Positions 7,818 to 15,296 of a stretch of DNA of 20,962 nucleotides are shown here, piece after piece (position 1 is the stretch's first letter; each line of letters begins with the position of its first letter). The position numbers and the translations under genes were made by a program. Under the pieces are notes generated by a model, which saw nothing but the letters and a program-made list of their open reading frames with translations, searched no databases and was not told where the DNA came from. The DNA comes from VRUE01 sp035707825 (lineage in GTDB: Bacteria > Actinomycetota > Thermoleophilia > Solirubrobacterales > 70-9). The stretch covers positions 1-20,962 of the forward strand of contig DASSTR010000048.1 of assembly GCA_035707825.1 (NCBI GenBank), in the 5' to 3' direction.

Positions 7818-7862
7818 GACCTTTCTACCGCACAACGCGGACCTCGATGCGCCGGGCCGCGC

Positions 7863-7868
7863 TAGGAT
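7863..7868 (+). promoter_or_regulatory. Putative -10 box (TAGGAT) upstream of receiver-LuxR gene
   Basis: TAGGAT in the 115-bp divergent gap, identical to the hexamer in front of the endonuclease IV gene. No matching -35 is evident, so confidence is low. Confidence 0.25.
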
Positions 7869-7930
7869 CGACCACGGGCTCCCGGGACCGGTACGGAGAC
7901 CCAATCGAACCCTGAAGATCGGATGCAGCC

Positions 7931-8551
7931 CTGAGCGAGCGCCCCAACTGCCTTGTAGTCGACGGCCACCCGCTTGTCCGTCTTGGTATGCGCAGCGCAC
8001 TCAGCGGCGGCTTCGACATCGAGGAGGTCGACAGCCGGGACAAGGCGGTCGACCTGGTTCGCGACGTCGGCAGCTTCGACGTCGCCGTCGTCGACATGCG
8101 CCCCTGCCATCCGGAGCGCGACGGCGAGTTGAACGGCAGCGAAGCGATTCGAGCCCTGCAGAAGGCGGAGCCGCGGCTCGGAATCGTCGCTCACGGTGAG
8201 CGCGCCGAGCGCCATCTCGCCGCGGAGGCGATGCAGGCAGGAGCGCGGGCCTACATCTCACGCACCGCCAGGGCCGAGCAGATGCTCGAGGCGGTGCGGG
8301 CCGCCACGGCGCAGGAAGACTTCCTCGACCCGGCGGTGCCGGCCAAGGGCAGCCGCGGCAAGCTCACCCGCCGTCAGCGCCAGATCCTGCAGCTGATCGC
8401 CGACGGCGGCTCGACCACCGCGGCGGCCAGGGAGCTCGGCCTCAGCGAGGAAACGGTCAAGACCCACACCAAGAACGCCCTCGGCCGCCTCGGCGCCCGC
8501 AACCGCACCCACGCCGTCGCGATCGCCCTCCGCGAGCACCTGATCGAATAA
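7931..8551 (+). CDS. Atypical response regulator: receiver plus LuxR HTH
   Basis: Predicted DNA-binding regulator. The frame opens after a stop at 7913 and reads a full receiver from 7931: LVVDGHPLVRLGMRSAL (beta-1 and acidic site, D11), D55 in VAVVDMRP as the likely phosphoacceptor, and AYISRTA where receivers normally have a conserved Lys. Here that residue is Arg, and only one of the usual two N-terminal acidic residues is present. The LuxR-type HTH fills the last 60 residues (LTRRQRQILQLIADGGS...ETVKTHTKNALGRL). The first ATG in frame (7988) would delete beta-1 and the acidic site, and no ATG/GTG/TTG precedes it. I therefore give CTG at 7931 as the start; a frameshift or sequencing error near 7930 is the alternative. 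No partner histidine kinase is nearby. Confidence 0.8.
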   Translation: MSERPNCLVVDGHPLVRLGMRSALSGGFDIEEVDSRDKAVDLVRDVGSFDVAVVDMRPCHPERDGELNGSEAIRALQKAEPRLGIVAHGERAERHLAAEAMQAGARAYISRTARAEQMLEAVRAATAQEDFLDPAVPAKGSRGKLTRRQRQILQLIADGGSTTAAARELGLSEETVKTHTKNALGRLGARNRTHAVAIALREHLIE

Positions 8552-8621
8552 CCCAAGCAGGACCACCGATCAGCGAGCGTCGCAATTTGATTCTGCGCGA
8601 GCGGCGCTGATACGAGGATTG

Positions 8622-8658
8622 CCGCCACCCCCCGGACGCGAAGCGGAGGAGGTGGCGG
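8622..8658. terminator. Hairpin between convergent regulator genes
   Basis: Eight-base arms CCGCCACC (8622-8629) and GGTGGCGG (8651-8658) lie between the ends of two converging genes (8551 and 8667). A bidirectional terminator is plausible from position and stem strength, but neither side has a T-tract. Confidence 0.4.
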
Positions 8659-8666
8659 AATGTGGC

Positions 8667-9776
8667 CTAGATCCAGCCGCGGTCGCGGGCGGTGAGGACC
8701 GCCTGTGCGCGGTCGACGGCGCCGATCTTGCCGTAGACGTTGTGCAGGTGGGTGCGGATCGTCGACACCGAAAGCTGCATTTCGCCGGCGATCTGCTTGT
8801 AGACCATGCCCTCGGCGAGGTGGCGGAGGACGTCGAGCTCACGAGTCGAGAGCGGGCAGGGCTCGCTGACCCGCGGGCCCTCCTGATTGGGATAGGGAAG
8901 CTCGTAGAGAAGGTCGCGCAGGTCCTCGGTGTCGAGGCCGCAGCGCTCGGCGGCGCTGCGCATGCGGTCGGGTGAGACCGCCTCGCCCTGGGCGTAATGG
9001 GCGACCATGTCGGCGGCGGCGACGATCGCCGCCAGCCCTTCGGCGTCGTCGGCGTGGTGGCGCTCGATGGCGACGGCGATGCGCTGGGGGATGTTCCAGC
9101 GCCGGGCCAGCACGCCGCCGACGAGCGCGTGGTCGATGCCGAGCTGCTCGCGTTCTTCGCGGATGCGCTGCTCCGGGGCGTGGGAGGAGAAGTCGCCGTA
9201 GCCGCGCTGACCGGGATGGAGGTCGGCGATCACCAGCCTGCCGATGTCGTGCAGGAGGGCAGCAATGGCCAGCTCGTCGCGCTCGGACCAGCCGACCATG
9301 CGGCCGATGCGGTCGGCGGCGTACTGGGTGGCGAGAGCGTGCATCCGGAAGCGTTCGGGACGCAGATCGCGGCTCCCGTTGGGCTTGAAGAAGTCGAAGA
9401 CCGCGGCTGTACCCGCGATGGCGAGGACCCCGGAGGGCTTCAGCATGTCGACGGCCTCGGGAATGCTCGCAACCCCGGCCGGAGCCGAGGAGCTGTGATT
9501 GGCGAGGCGGAGCACGGCGATCGTCAGCGCGACGTCGGACTCGACGGTTTCGACCAGATCGCTCACCCGGGCGGGCTCGAGAGTCGCCGCCTGCATGACG
9601 CGTTCGCGGGACTCGATCAGGACCGGGAAGCGCTCGACGGACTCGAAGGCGGCGGCGAGGCGGGATCCCGGCGCCGGCTTGTCGCTGGCCTTGGAAACGA
9701 GGACGGACTTCGCGTGGCCGTTTCCGTTTCCATTGGTGTGGCCGTTGCCGTTGCTCTGTGGCTGTGTGGTTTGCAT
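8667..9776 (-). CDS. HDOD-domain regulator with C-terminal LuxR HTH
   Basis: Predicted signalling/transcription protein of 369 residues from the ATG at 9776; a TTG at 9809 would add 11 residues. An Asn/Gly/His low-complexity leader (about 8-25) precedes an HDOD domain (about 40-265). Typical HDOD segments are SDVALTIAVLRLANHS, SIPEAVDMLKPSGVLAIAG, an HD motif in LLHDIGRLVIADLHP (about 174-180) and a following HH pair (IERHHADD). HDOD proteins are HD-like modules mostly without proven hydrolase activity. The last 65 residues are a LuxR HTH (LSTRELDVLRHLAEG...STIRTHLHNVYGKI). The fusion implies that the HDOD part controls DNA binding; the signal and targets are unknown. It is convergent with the receiver-LuxR gene. 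Confidence 0.87.
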   Translation of the reverse strand: MQTTQPQSNGNGHTNGNGNGHAKSVLVSKASDKPAPGSRLAAAFESVERFPVLIESRERVMQAATLEPARVSDLVETVESDVALTIAVLRLANHSSSAPAGVASIPEAVDMLKPSGVLAIAGTAAVFDFFKPNGSRDLRPERFRMHALATQYAADRIGRMVGWSERDELAIAALLHDIGRLVIADLHPGQRGYGDFSSHAPEQRIREEREQLGIDHALVGGVLARRWNIPQRIAVAIERHHADDAEGLAAIVAAADMVAHYAQGEAVSPDRMRSAAERCGLDTEDLRDLLYELPYPNQEGPRVSEPCPLSTRELDVLRHLAEGMVYKQIAGEMQLSVSTIRTHLHNVYGKIGAVDRAQAVLTARDRGWI

Positions 9777-9967
9777 AACCGGGGTGCTCGCACGAGCTAT
9801 CGGCAGCAAACGGTGATCGGTTTAATCGATGCACCCCAAAACTGAGGAGGACTTCGGCGCCCTTTTACTGGCGTTTTTGCACTTTTCCGTGCAGATCGCG
9901 ATTTAGGGCGACGCCAGGCCCCGCAAGTGGGTCGATTGGGCCGGCCGGCGCGCGCTCTTGGGACGGC
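9777..9967. other. Intergenic region upstream of the HDOD-LuxR gene
   Basis: The 190-bp gap between gltX and the HDOD-LuxR gene is lower in GC than its surroundings and must hold the HDOD gene promoter. It contains a 7-bp inverted repeat, GGGGTGC (9781-9787) and GCACCCC (9831-9837), and a small stem TGCAC/GTGCA at 9878-9893. No gene is seen, and no unambiguous -35/-10 pair. Confidence 0.35.
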
Positions 9968-11335
9968 TCAATCGCCGAGGCGCGCGATCGCGGCGTCGAT
10001 CCGCTCCAGGGCCTGCTCGCGGCCGAGCGCGGCGACCGACTCGAAGATCCCCGGCGAGACGGTGGTGCCGGTGATCGCGACCCGGATCGGTTGGTACAGC
10101 TTGCCCGGCTTGACTTCGCAACGCTCGAGCACCGGCGCAAGGGCCTCCTCGATCGCCGCAGCGTCGAAGCCCCCGGCCTCCGCGAGCGCCGTGCGGGCCG
10201 CATCGAGCAGCGGCCGCGCGCCGTCCTTCATCACCTTCGCCCACGCCTTGGGATCGTCGACCGGCGCCTCGAAGAGGAAGCGGACCAGCGGCCAGACCTC
10301 GTTCAGGGTCTGGGCTTTCTCCTGGGCGATCTCGCAGGCCGCCCGCAGCCTCTCGTCGGGCTCGCGGTCGAGGTGGGCGGCAACCGCCTCGGTGTAGCGG
10401 TCCAGCGGCATCTCGCGCATGAAGCGGCCGTTGATCCAGCGCAGCTTCTGCTCGTCGAAGATCGCCGATGAGCGTCCCACGTCCTCGACCTCGAAGCGCT
10501 TCACCAGCTCCTCGGTCGACATCACGGTCGTGTCGTCGTCTGTGCCCCAGCCCAGCAGGGCGAGGTAGTTGCGGATCGCCGCCGGCAGGTAGCCGGCCTC
10601 GCGCAGCTCCTGCACCGAGGCGGCGCCGTGGCGCTTGGAGAGCTTGCGGCCATCGGGGCCGTGCAGGAGGGGAAGGTGGGCGTAGCGGGGCGGCGCGTGC
10701 CCCAGGGCGGCGAGGACGAGCAGCTGCTTCGGCGTGTTGGAGAGATGGTCGTCCCCGCGAACCACCTCGGTGATGCCCATCTCGGCGTCGTCGACCGCGA
10801 CGGCGAAGTTGTAGAGCACCGAGCCGTCGCCGCGGGCGATCACGAAGTCGTCGTAGCTTCGATTGGGGAAGGCGACAGGACCCCGGATCAGGTCCTCGAC
10901 CACCGTCTCGCCCTCCTCGGGCACCCGCAGGCGCACCGCCGCACCCGGCTCCTCGGTGGGCTCACCCCGGTAGCCGCGATCGGCGCCGTGCTCGGCCTTC
11001 CAGGCCTCGACGTCCTTTGCCGTCGCCGAATCGCGATACGCCGCGCCTGAGTCGAGCAGGCTCTGCAGGGCGGCCGCGTGCCGATCCGCCCGCGACGCCT
11101 GGGAGACCGGGCCCTCGTCCCAATCGAGCTCCAGCCAGCGCAGAGCATCGAGGATCTGGGCAACGTTCTCCTCCGTGGAGCGCTCGCGATCGGTGTCCTC
11201 GATCCGCAGGACCAGCTCGCCGCCAGAGTGCCGGGCGGCCAGCCAGTTGTAGAGGGCCGTGCGGGCGCCGCCGATGTGGAGGGCGCCCGTGGGCGAGGGA
11301 GCGAAGCGCAGGCGGATGGCGTCGGCGGGGACCAT
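9968..11335 (-). CDS. gltX: Glutamyl-tRNA synthetase
   Basis: Class I aminoacyl-tRNA synthetase that attaches Glu to tRNA-Glu. It may also charge tRNA-Gln, since many actinobacteria use the transamidation route, but this cannot be decided here. The 455 residues are at the short end for bacterial GluRS. The Rossmann-fold signatures are clear: RFAPSPTGALHIGGARTA (HIGH-type motif at 20-23), RIEDTDRERS, and K231LSKR235 (KMSKS motif) before HGAASV. The C-terminal helical anticodon-binding domain is complete and ends near the stop. The zinc-binding cysteines of the E. coli enzyme are absent in the YRDSATAKDVEAW region, as in many non-zinc GluRS. The start ATG gives the normal distance to the RFAPSPTG motif. 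It lies 30 nt downstream of the RTX gene and could be read from its promoter. Confidence 0.97.
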   Translation of the reverse strand: MVPADAIRLRFAPSPTGALHIGGARTALYNWLAARHSGGELVLRIEDTDRERSTEENVAQILDALRWLELDWDEGPVSQASRADRHAAALQSLLDSGAAYRDSATAKDVEAWKAEHGADRGYRGEPTEEPGAAVRLRVPEEGETVVEDLIRGPVAFPNRSYDDFVIARGDGSVLYNFAVAVDDAEMGITEVVRGDDHLSNTPKQLLVLAALGHAPPRYAHLPLLHGPDGRKLSKRHGAASVQELREAGYLPAAIRNYLALLGWGTDDDTTVMSTEELVKRFEVEDVGRSSAIFDEQKLRWINGRFMREMPLDRYTEAVAAHLDREPDERLRAACEIAQEKAQTLNEVWPLVRFLFEAPVDDPKAWAKVMKDGARPLLDAARTALAEAGGFDAAAIEEALAPVLERCEVKPGKLYQPIRVAITGTTVSPGIFESVAALGREQALERIDAAIARLGD

Positions 11336-11365
11336 TTCTTGACCGGCGGCATGTTTCCACAGACG

Positions 11366-13432
11366 CTAGGGGCAGCCGTTCACCGAGTCGAGGCCGCTGT
11401 CGTAGGAGCAGGTGTCGACACCCGAGCTGCCGCCGACGGAGTCGGGCGCGCCATCCGCGGCTTCGATGTTGTCGTCGCCGGCGCGCCCCCAGAGCCCGTC
11501 GTGTCCGGGACGGCCGAGCAGGTTGTTGTCGGCGCCGTCGCCGAAGAGCACGTCGTCCTGTGCGGAGCCCTCGAGGGCGTCGATGTTGCGAGTCAGGCTG
11601 AGGCTGCCGGCGCCGCAGGCCGGGCCCGCCGAATAGAGATTGCCCGCCGTGCCCGTCGCCAGATCCGCCACCACGCCACCGGCCGCGAGCTGGGCCCAGG
11701 AGGCGTTGTTGACCGCGGCCCCGTCGGCATTGCCGCTTTCTGCGCCCTGCAGGGTGTCTCCGTCGCAGGTGGTCGCCGAGACGAGCAGGTCGTTGCCGTT
11801 ACCGCCCTGCAGGGTGTCGACGCCCTCGTTGTTGATCAGCGCATCGTCGTAGCCGTAGGCATAGAGAGCGTCGTCGCCGGCGCCGGGGCCGTCGACGAGC
11901 ACGTCTTCGGTGCTGCCGCTGCCCCGCAGGACGTCGCTGCCTTCGCCGCCGAGAACGATCGCGGTGGCCGTCTCCGGAAAGGCGCCCAGATAGAGACTGA
12001 GGCGATCGTCGCCGCCGAGGCCCGCCAGCACGAGCGAGTCCAGCGGGGCGGGCGGCGCGCAATCGACCCGGGCGGCTTCGTAGACGCATGAGTCCGAGCG
12101 CGCCTCCGGTGTCGTGTCAAAGCTCGCCGAGCCGCCTTCGGCCACGAAGATCGCGTGACCGCCCACGAAGCTGGCGCTGACGCTGTCGCCGCCATCGCTG
12201 CCGAGGAGATAGATCTGCGACCAGAGCGCCCCCGCCGGCGAGGAGGTCGTGAGGCCGACGCTGATCCCGGCAGGGTTGCGCGGAGCAACAACCGCCTCCC
12301 CACCCTGACAGTCGTTTCTCGCCTCGACCTCGGCGTCGCAGTTGTTTGCGCCGGCCTGGCCGAAGGCGGTGTCGAAGCCGCTGCCCCCTTCGAGGTAGTC
12401 CCCGCCGGCGCCGCCGTAGAGGGTGTCGTCGCCGCCGAGCCCGACGATCGCGTCCGCACCGCCGCCTCCATCGAGCCGGTTTGCGGCGCTGGAACCGACG
12501 ATCCGGTCCGCGAACGGGGAGCCGATCACGTTCTCGAAGCCGCCGGCTTCGATCGCGTCGTTGCCGCCCCCGTAGCGGGCGGTGCCATTGCACGCCTGCA
12601 GGCCGGCGCAGGCTTCTGCTCCATCGAGACGGACGTAGACGCCGCGTTCGGAGCCGTTGCCTTCGGGCGAAAAGCCGGCATAGGGAACCGGGCCGGTGAA
12701 GCCCGGCGCCGCGGCGGTGGCGAAGCTCAGGGTGTCGGAGCCGGATGCCCCTGTGTCCCTGATCGTGTCGATCGTGCCATCGCCCCGCACCAGGTCGTTG
12801 CCGTTGTTGCCATCGACGGTGTCGGCGCCGAGACCGCCGCTGACCAGGTCGTCGTTTTCGTTGCCGAAGACCGAGTCGTCGCCGATGCCGCCATAGAGAG
12901 AGTCGTTGCCGGCTTCGCCGAAGAGCCGGTCGTTGCCGCGCTGCCCGAACAGCGTGTCGCTGCCGGGGCCGCCGCGCAGCGTCTGGCTTCCCGCGCCTCC
13001 GTAGATACTGCTGGCCGTTGCTTCCCCTGCTCCCTCTTCCTGGCTGCTCGCGGCTCTGCCGCTGAGCGCGGGCGCCGCGGTGGGAGCGGGCTCATAGACA
13101 GTCCCCTGCTCGCCCGCCTGCGGCGTCGCTTCGCCGGAGGCCTCGGTTTCGAGCAGCTCTCCGTGGATGACGTCGTTGCCGCCGCCGCCGAGCACTTCCA
13201 CCACTTCGGGATTGACGAAGATCACGTCGTTCCCCTCGCCGGCGATGACGGTTTCGACCTGCGGCGAGGTCACGACGATGCGGTCGGCGCAGGCGCTGCC
13301 CCTTATCGTCGTGCCGTCCGCGCTCTGGACGGACTGACCGCAGGGCACAAAGGCCGCCGGGGCCTTGGCGGCGAGCGCGCAGGCGAGGACCGACGCGCAG
13401 AAAAACGGCATGCACAGCCTTACCGCCCTCAC
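11366..13432 (-). CDS. Secreted RTX calcium-binding repeat protein
   Basis: About 688 residues. The N-terminus reads MRAVRLC followed by a hydrophobic run (PFFCASVLACALA) and AKAPAAF, a good Sec signal peptide. Glycine/aspartate nonapeptide repeats of the GGxGxDxLx type that bind Ca2+ occur in blocks near residues 64-91, 142-219 (the longest), 318-365, 497-545 and 638-662. Between them lie beta-rich stretches of the kind seen in RTX proteins (DTLSFATAAAPG..., GVVADLATGTAGN). No protease, lipase or toxin domain is visible, so it is probably a structural or surface Ca2+-binding protein. The longer frame to 13558 overlaps the divergent endonuclease IV start, so I chose GTG 13432, which keeps two arginines before the hydrophobic run. 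ATG 13411, with a better ribosome site (GTAAGG), is the alternative. Confidence 0.85.
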   Translation of the reverse strand: MRAVRLCMPFFCASVLACALAAKAPAAFVPCGQSVQSADGTTIRGSACADRIVVTSPQVETVIAGEGNDVIFVNPEVVEVLGGGGNDVIHGELLETEASGEATPQAGEQGTVYEPAPTAAPALSGRAASSQEEGAGEATASSIYGGAGSQTLRGGPGSDTLFGQRGNDRLFGEAGNDSLYGGIGDDSVFGNENDDLVSGGLGADTVDGNNGNDLVRGDGTIDTIRDTGASGSDTLSFATAAAPGFTGPVPYAGFSPEGNGSERGVYVRLDGAEACAGLQACNGTARYGGGNDAIEAGGFENVIGSPFADRIVGSSAANRLDGGGGADAIVGLGGDDTLYGGAGGDYLEGGSGFDTAFGQAGANNCDAEVEARNDCQGGEAVVAPRNPAGISVGLTTSSPAGALWSQIYLLGSDGGDSVSASFVGGHAIFVAEGGSASFDTTPEARSDSCVYEAARVDCAPPAPLDSLVLAGLGGDDRLSLYLGAFPETATAIVLGGEGSDVLRGSGSTEDVLVDGPGAGDDALYAYGYDDALINNEGVDTLQGGNGNDLLVSATTCDGDTLQGAESGNADGAAVNNASWAQLAAGGVVADLATGTAGNLYSAGPACGAGSLSLTRNIDALEGSAQDDVLFGDGADNNLLGRPGHDGLWGRAGDDNIEAADGAPDSVGGSSGVDTCSYDSGLDSVNGCP

Positions 13433-13442
13433 TCTTCCAAGA

Positions 13443-13515
13443 CGGGGACCGCGCGGCGATCGATACCCCGGGGTGACTCGCTCCACGGGCATCACCCAAG
13501 TGAACCGGGTCCCCG
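13443..13515. promoter_or_regulatory. Nested inverted repeats in the RTX/endonuclease IV divergent region
   Basis: Outer perfect 8-bp arms CGGGGACC (13443-13450) and GGTCCCCG (13508-13515) enclose inner 6-bp arms GGGTGA (13471-13476) and TCACCC (13492-13497). They lie between two divergent start codons, so a regulator site or structured leader is possible; chance is not excluded in such GC-rich DNA. Confidence 0.3.
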
Positions 13516-13525
13516 AGCCACCATC

Positions 13526-13531
13526 TAGGAT
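13526..13531 (+). promoter_or_regulatory. Putative -10 box (TAGGAT) for endonuclease IV gene
   Basis: TAGGAT lies 9 nt before the ATG at 13541 and there is no Shine-Dalgarno sequence, which fits a leaderless transcript. Confidence 0.35.
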
Positions 13532-13540
13532 GCCGGACCG

Positions 13541-14404
13541 ATGTTGGTCGGCGCACATGTATCGACGAGCGGCGGGCTCGCCAAGGCGATCGAGCGGGGC
13601 ACCGAGCTCGGCTGCGAATCGATCCAGATCTTCAACCAGAGCCCGCGCATGTGGCGCCCGACCAAATACGGGCCCGAGGACTTCGCCGCCTTCCGCGAGG
13701 CGATGGACGCCTCACCGGTCGAAGCGGTGGTGATCCACGCCGTCTACCTGATCAACTGCGCGACCAAAGACAAAGAGCTGCGCAAGAAGTCGCTCGCCTC
13801 GCTGACCCATGCGCTGCGCATAGGCGACGGGATCGGCGCCGCCGGCGTCGTACTCCATCCCGGCGCCCAGAAAGGCGAGCCCCACGGCCCGTCGATGAAA
13901 CGGGCGGCCAAGGTGATCGCCGCCGCCGTCGCGGACAGCGAGAGCTGCCCACTGCTACTCGAGCAGACCGCCGGGCACAAAGGGCTCCTGGGACGGGACT
14001 TCGACGAGACCGCCTCGCTGATCGAGCTGGCGGGCAGCGGCAAGCGGCTCGGCCTCTGCCTCGACTCCTGCCATCTCTTCGTGCAGGGCTACGACATCAC
14101 CGATGCCGGCAAGCTGGGGAGCGTGCTCGACGAGGCCGACGAGAAGGTCGGCTTGGAGCGCCTGCGCTGCGTCCACGTCAACGACGCCGCCGCCCCGCTC
14201 GGCTCCTGCCGGGACCGCCACGCCAACGTCGGCCAGGGAGAGATGGGGAAAAAGGGTCTCGCCGCCTTCCTCTCCGAGCCCCGCTTCGAGGGCCTGCCCG
14301 CCACCCTGGAGACCCCGGGCCCAAAAAAGAAAGGCCCGGACAAAAAGGAGCTCCAAGCCGCCAAGCGCCTCCGCAAAGCCGGCCTCAAAGCCCGCGGCGC
14401 TTGA
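13541..14404 (+). CDS. nfo: Endonuclease IV (AP endonuclease)
   Basis: Zn-dependent base-excision repair enzyme that cuts 5' to abasic sites. The 287 residues form one TIM-barrel domain of normal length. All nine metal ligands can be matched to the E. coli enzyme: H66 (IHAVYLIN), H106 (LHPG), E141 (LEQTAG), D175 and H178 (CLDSCH), H212 (HVND), D225 and H227 (DRH) and E257 (ETPG). The Glu motif is EQT where ENT is usual. The C-terminal 30 residues are Lys/Arg-rich (PKKKGPDKKELQ...), likely helping DNA contact. The start ATG gives MLVGAHVSTSGG, the family N-terminus. It is divergent from the RTX gene and convergent with the hypothetical gene at 15084-14452, 47 bp away, with no clear terminator between. 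Confidence 0.97.
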   Translation: MLVGAHVSTSGGLAKAIERGTELGCESIQIFNQSPRMWRPTKYGPEDFAAFREAMDASPVEAVVIHAVYLINCATKDKELRKKSLASLTHALRIGDGIGAAGVVLHPGAQKGEPHGPSMKRAAKVIAAAVADSESCPLLLEQTAGHKGLLGRDFDETASLIELAGSGKRLGLCLDSCHLFVQGYDITDAGKLGSVLDEADEKVGLERLRCVHVNDAAAPLGSCRDRHANVGQGEMGKKGLAAFLSEPRFEGLPATLETPGPKKKGPDKKELQAAKRLRKAGLKARGA

Positions 14405-14451
14405 TCTGTCGTATTTCCCGATCCTGGGCGCAGACAGAGAGAGAAGTGGGG

Positions 14452-15084
14452 TCAGAGCCCGAGTGGGCCTTCCCTTAATGGGTCACCTGTGCGTTGGTGT
14501 TTGTCCTGCCCGACACTTCCCTGCCTGCGGGCAACCTCGAGTCCGGCCTGCCAGCCGGGAGCGCGCCCTCCCGGAGGGGGTCGAAGCGACTCGGCGTCGA
14601 GCCCGCTGCGCGCGATCACCCAAGCGATCACCGAATTCGAGTTCCACATTTCCCCCGCGCCAAGCTCATCGCGCCCCCAGACCGGAGTCGGAACCTGCGC
14701 GACGACATCGAGCACACGGTGTGCTCGATCCTCGTCGTCGCTGAGCCGGCGGGGACTGTCCACCGCCTCGGCGACGTCTGGAATGTGACCATCGAGCCAC
14801 AGGCGGATCTCGTAACGGAAGATCCGGAATCGGCCGGCCCAACGCGCGCCGACGGGGCCTTCGCCAACGACGCCCCGCAGCTTCCCGCTCCAGTCATGAA
14901 CCGGTGCCTGCTCGATCACGAAGCGTTCCTTCCCCGTCTGGACCCGCAGGGCCGAGTGGTAGAGGAGGAGCGGATCACGTCGTTGCAGGCGAGCGGCCAC
15001 CGCCTCGTAGATGCGACCGTTCAGCCGGACGAAGTGACCGCCGGCACCGAGGGGAAGCCAGTAAAGGTCGACGGCACCGGGCAT
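14452..15084 (-). CDS. Protein of unknown function with papain-like His...Asn-Ser pattern
   Basis: 210 residues, not assigned to a named family. No signal peptide or membrane segment; probably cytosolic. Distinctive segments are VDLYWLPLGAGGHFVRLNGRIYE (start), YHSAL around H43, RFVIEQAPV (54-62), GSRWAG-like GARWAGRFRIFRYEIRLW (79-96), VPTPVWGRDELGAGEMW and N148-S-N-S-VIAW. A His in a beta-strand followed later by an Asn-x-x helix start is the order seen in permuted papain-like folds (LRAT/PPPDE type), where the second position is Cys; here it is Ser149. This comparison is inference. The last 30 residues look unstructured. A TAGCGT box at 15091-15096, 6 nt before the ATG, and no ribosome site suggest leaderless expression. 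Coding potential is supported by well-patterned residues rather than shadow-frame composition. Confidence 0.7.
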   Translation of the reverse strand: MPGAVDLYWLPLGAGGHFVRLNGRIYEAVAARLQRRDPLLLYHSALRVQTGKERFVIEQAPVHDWSGKLRGVVGEGPVGARWAGRFRIFRYEIRLWLDGHIPDVAEAVDSPRRLSDDEDRAHRVLDVVAQVPTPVWGRDELGAGEMWNSNSVIAWVIARSGLDAESLRPPPGGRAPGWQAGLEVARRQGSVGQDKHQRTGDPLREGPLGL

Positions 15085-15296
15085 CGTCTTACGCTACCGC
15101 TCGCGATCGAAGAAGCAGCCGCTTTCCCTCAATGTCCCCAAGCTGCCCGGCATGGGGAAGCTCGAGAGGCCCGCCGTAGAACTGCGGCCTGGGCCAGGCA
15201 AGCATCCTCGCCTGCTCCCGCAAAACAGCAACAGCCACACCCGAGAGGGCAAACACGAATGGTCTCGCCGCTCTTCGCGCTGGATGCGGCGTACCG
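15085..15296 (-). other. Intergenic stretch with a possible 55-codon ORF
   Basis: The 212-bp gap between the large ATPase gene and the 15084 gene holds, on the minus strand, an open frame from GTG 15256 to TAA 15089. Its product starts VFALSGVAVAV and ends LLLRSRAVA. The TAA is 4 nt before the next ATG. There is no strong ribosome site and no recognised motif. It could be a coupled leader peptide, a gene remnant or chance. Confidence 0.2.

Noticed and set aside
7165..8199. 344-codon plus-strand frame opposite cysK and the Rrf2 gene
   Set aside because: Antisense to two certain genes, with an out-of-frame overlap of the receiver gene; composition becomes Arg-rich nonsense.
9878..9893. Stem TGCAC/GTGCA considered as the gltX terminator
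   Set aside because: The adjacent run of T is on the wrong side for minus-strand transcription, and the stem is only 5 bp.
12155..13528. 457-codon open frame on the plus strand opposite the RTX gene
   Set aside because: Its Val/Ala-rich repeats mirror the RTX repeats read in antisense; there is no ribosome site or domain.
13433..13558. Longer N-terminus for the RTX protein
   Set aside because: It would overlap the start of the divergent endonuclease IV gene and bury the signal peptide behind 42 residues.
13541..14404. EQT instead of ENT in endonuclease IV as a sign of lost activity
   Set aside because: The metal-binding Glu itself and all eight other ligands are intact, so this is probably neutral variation.
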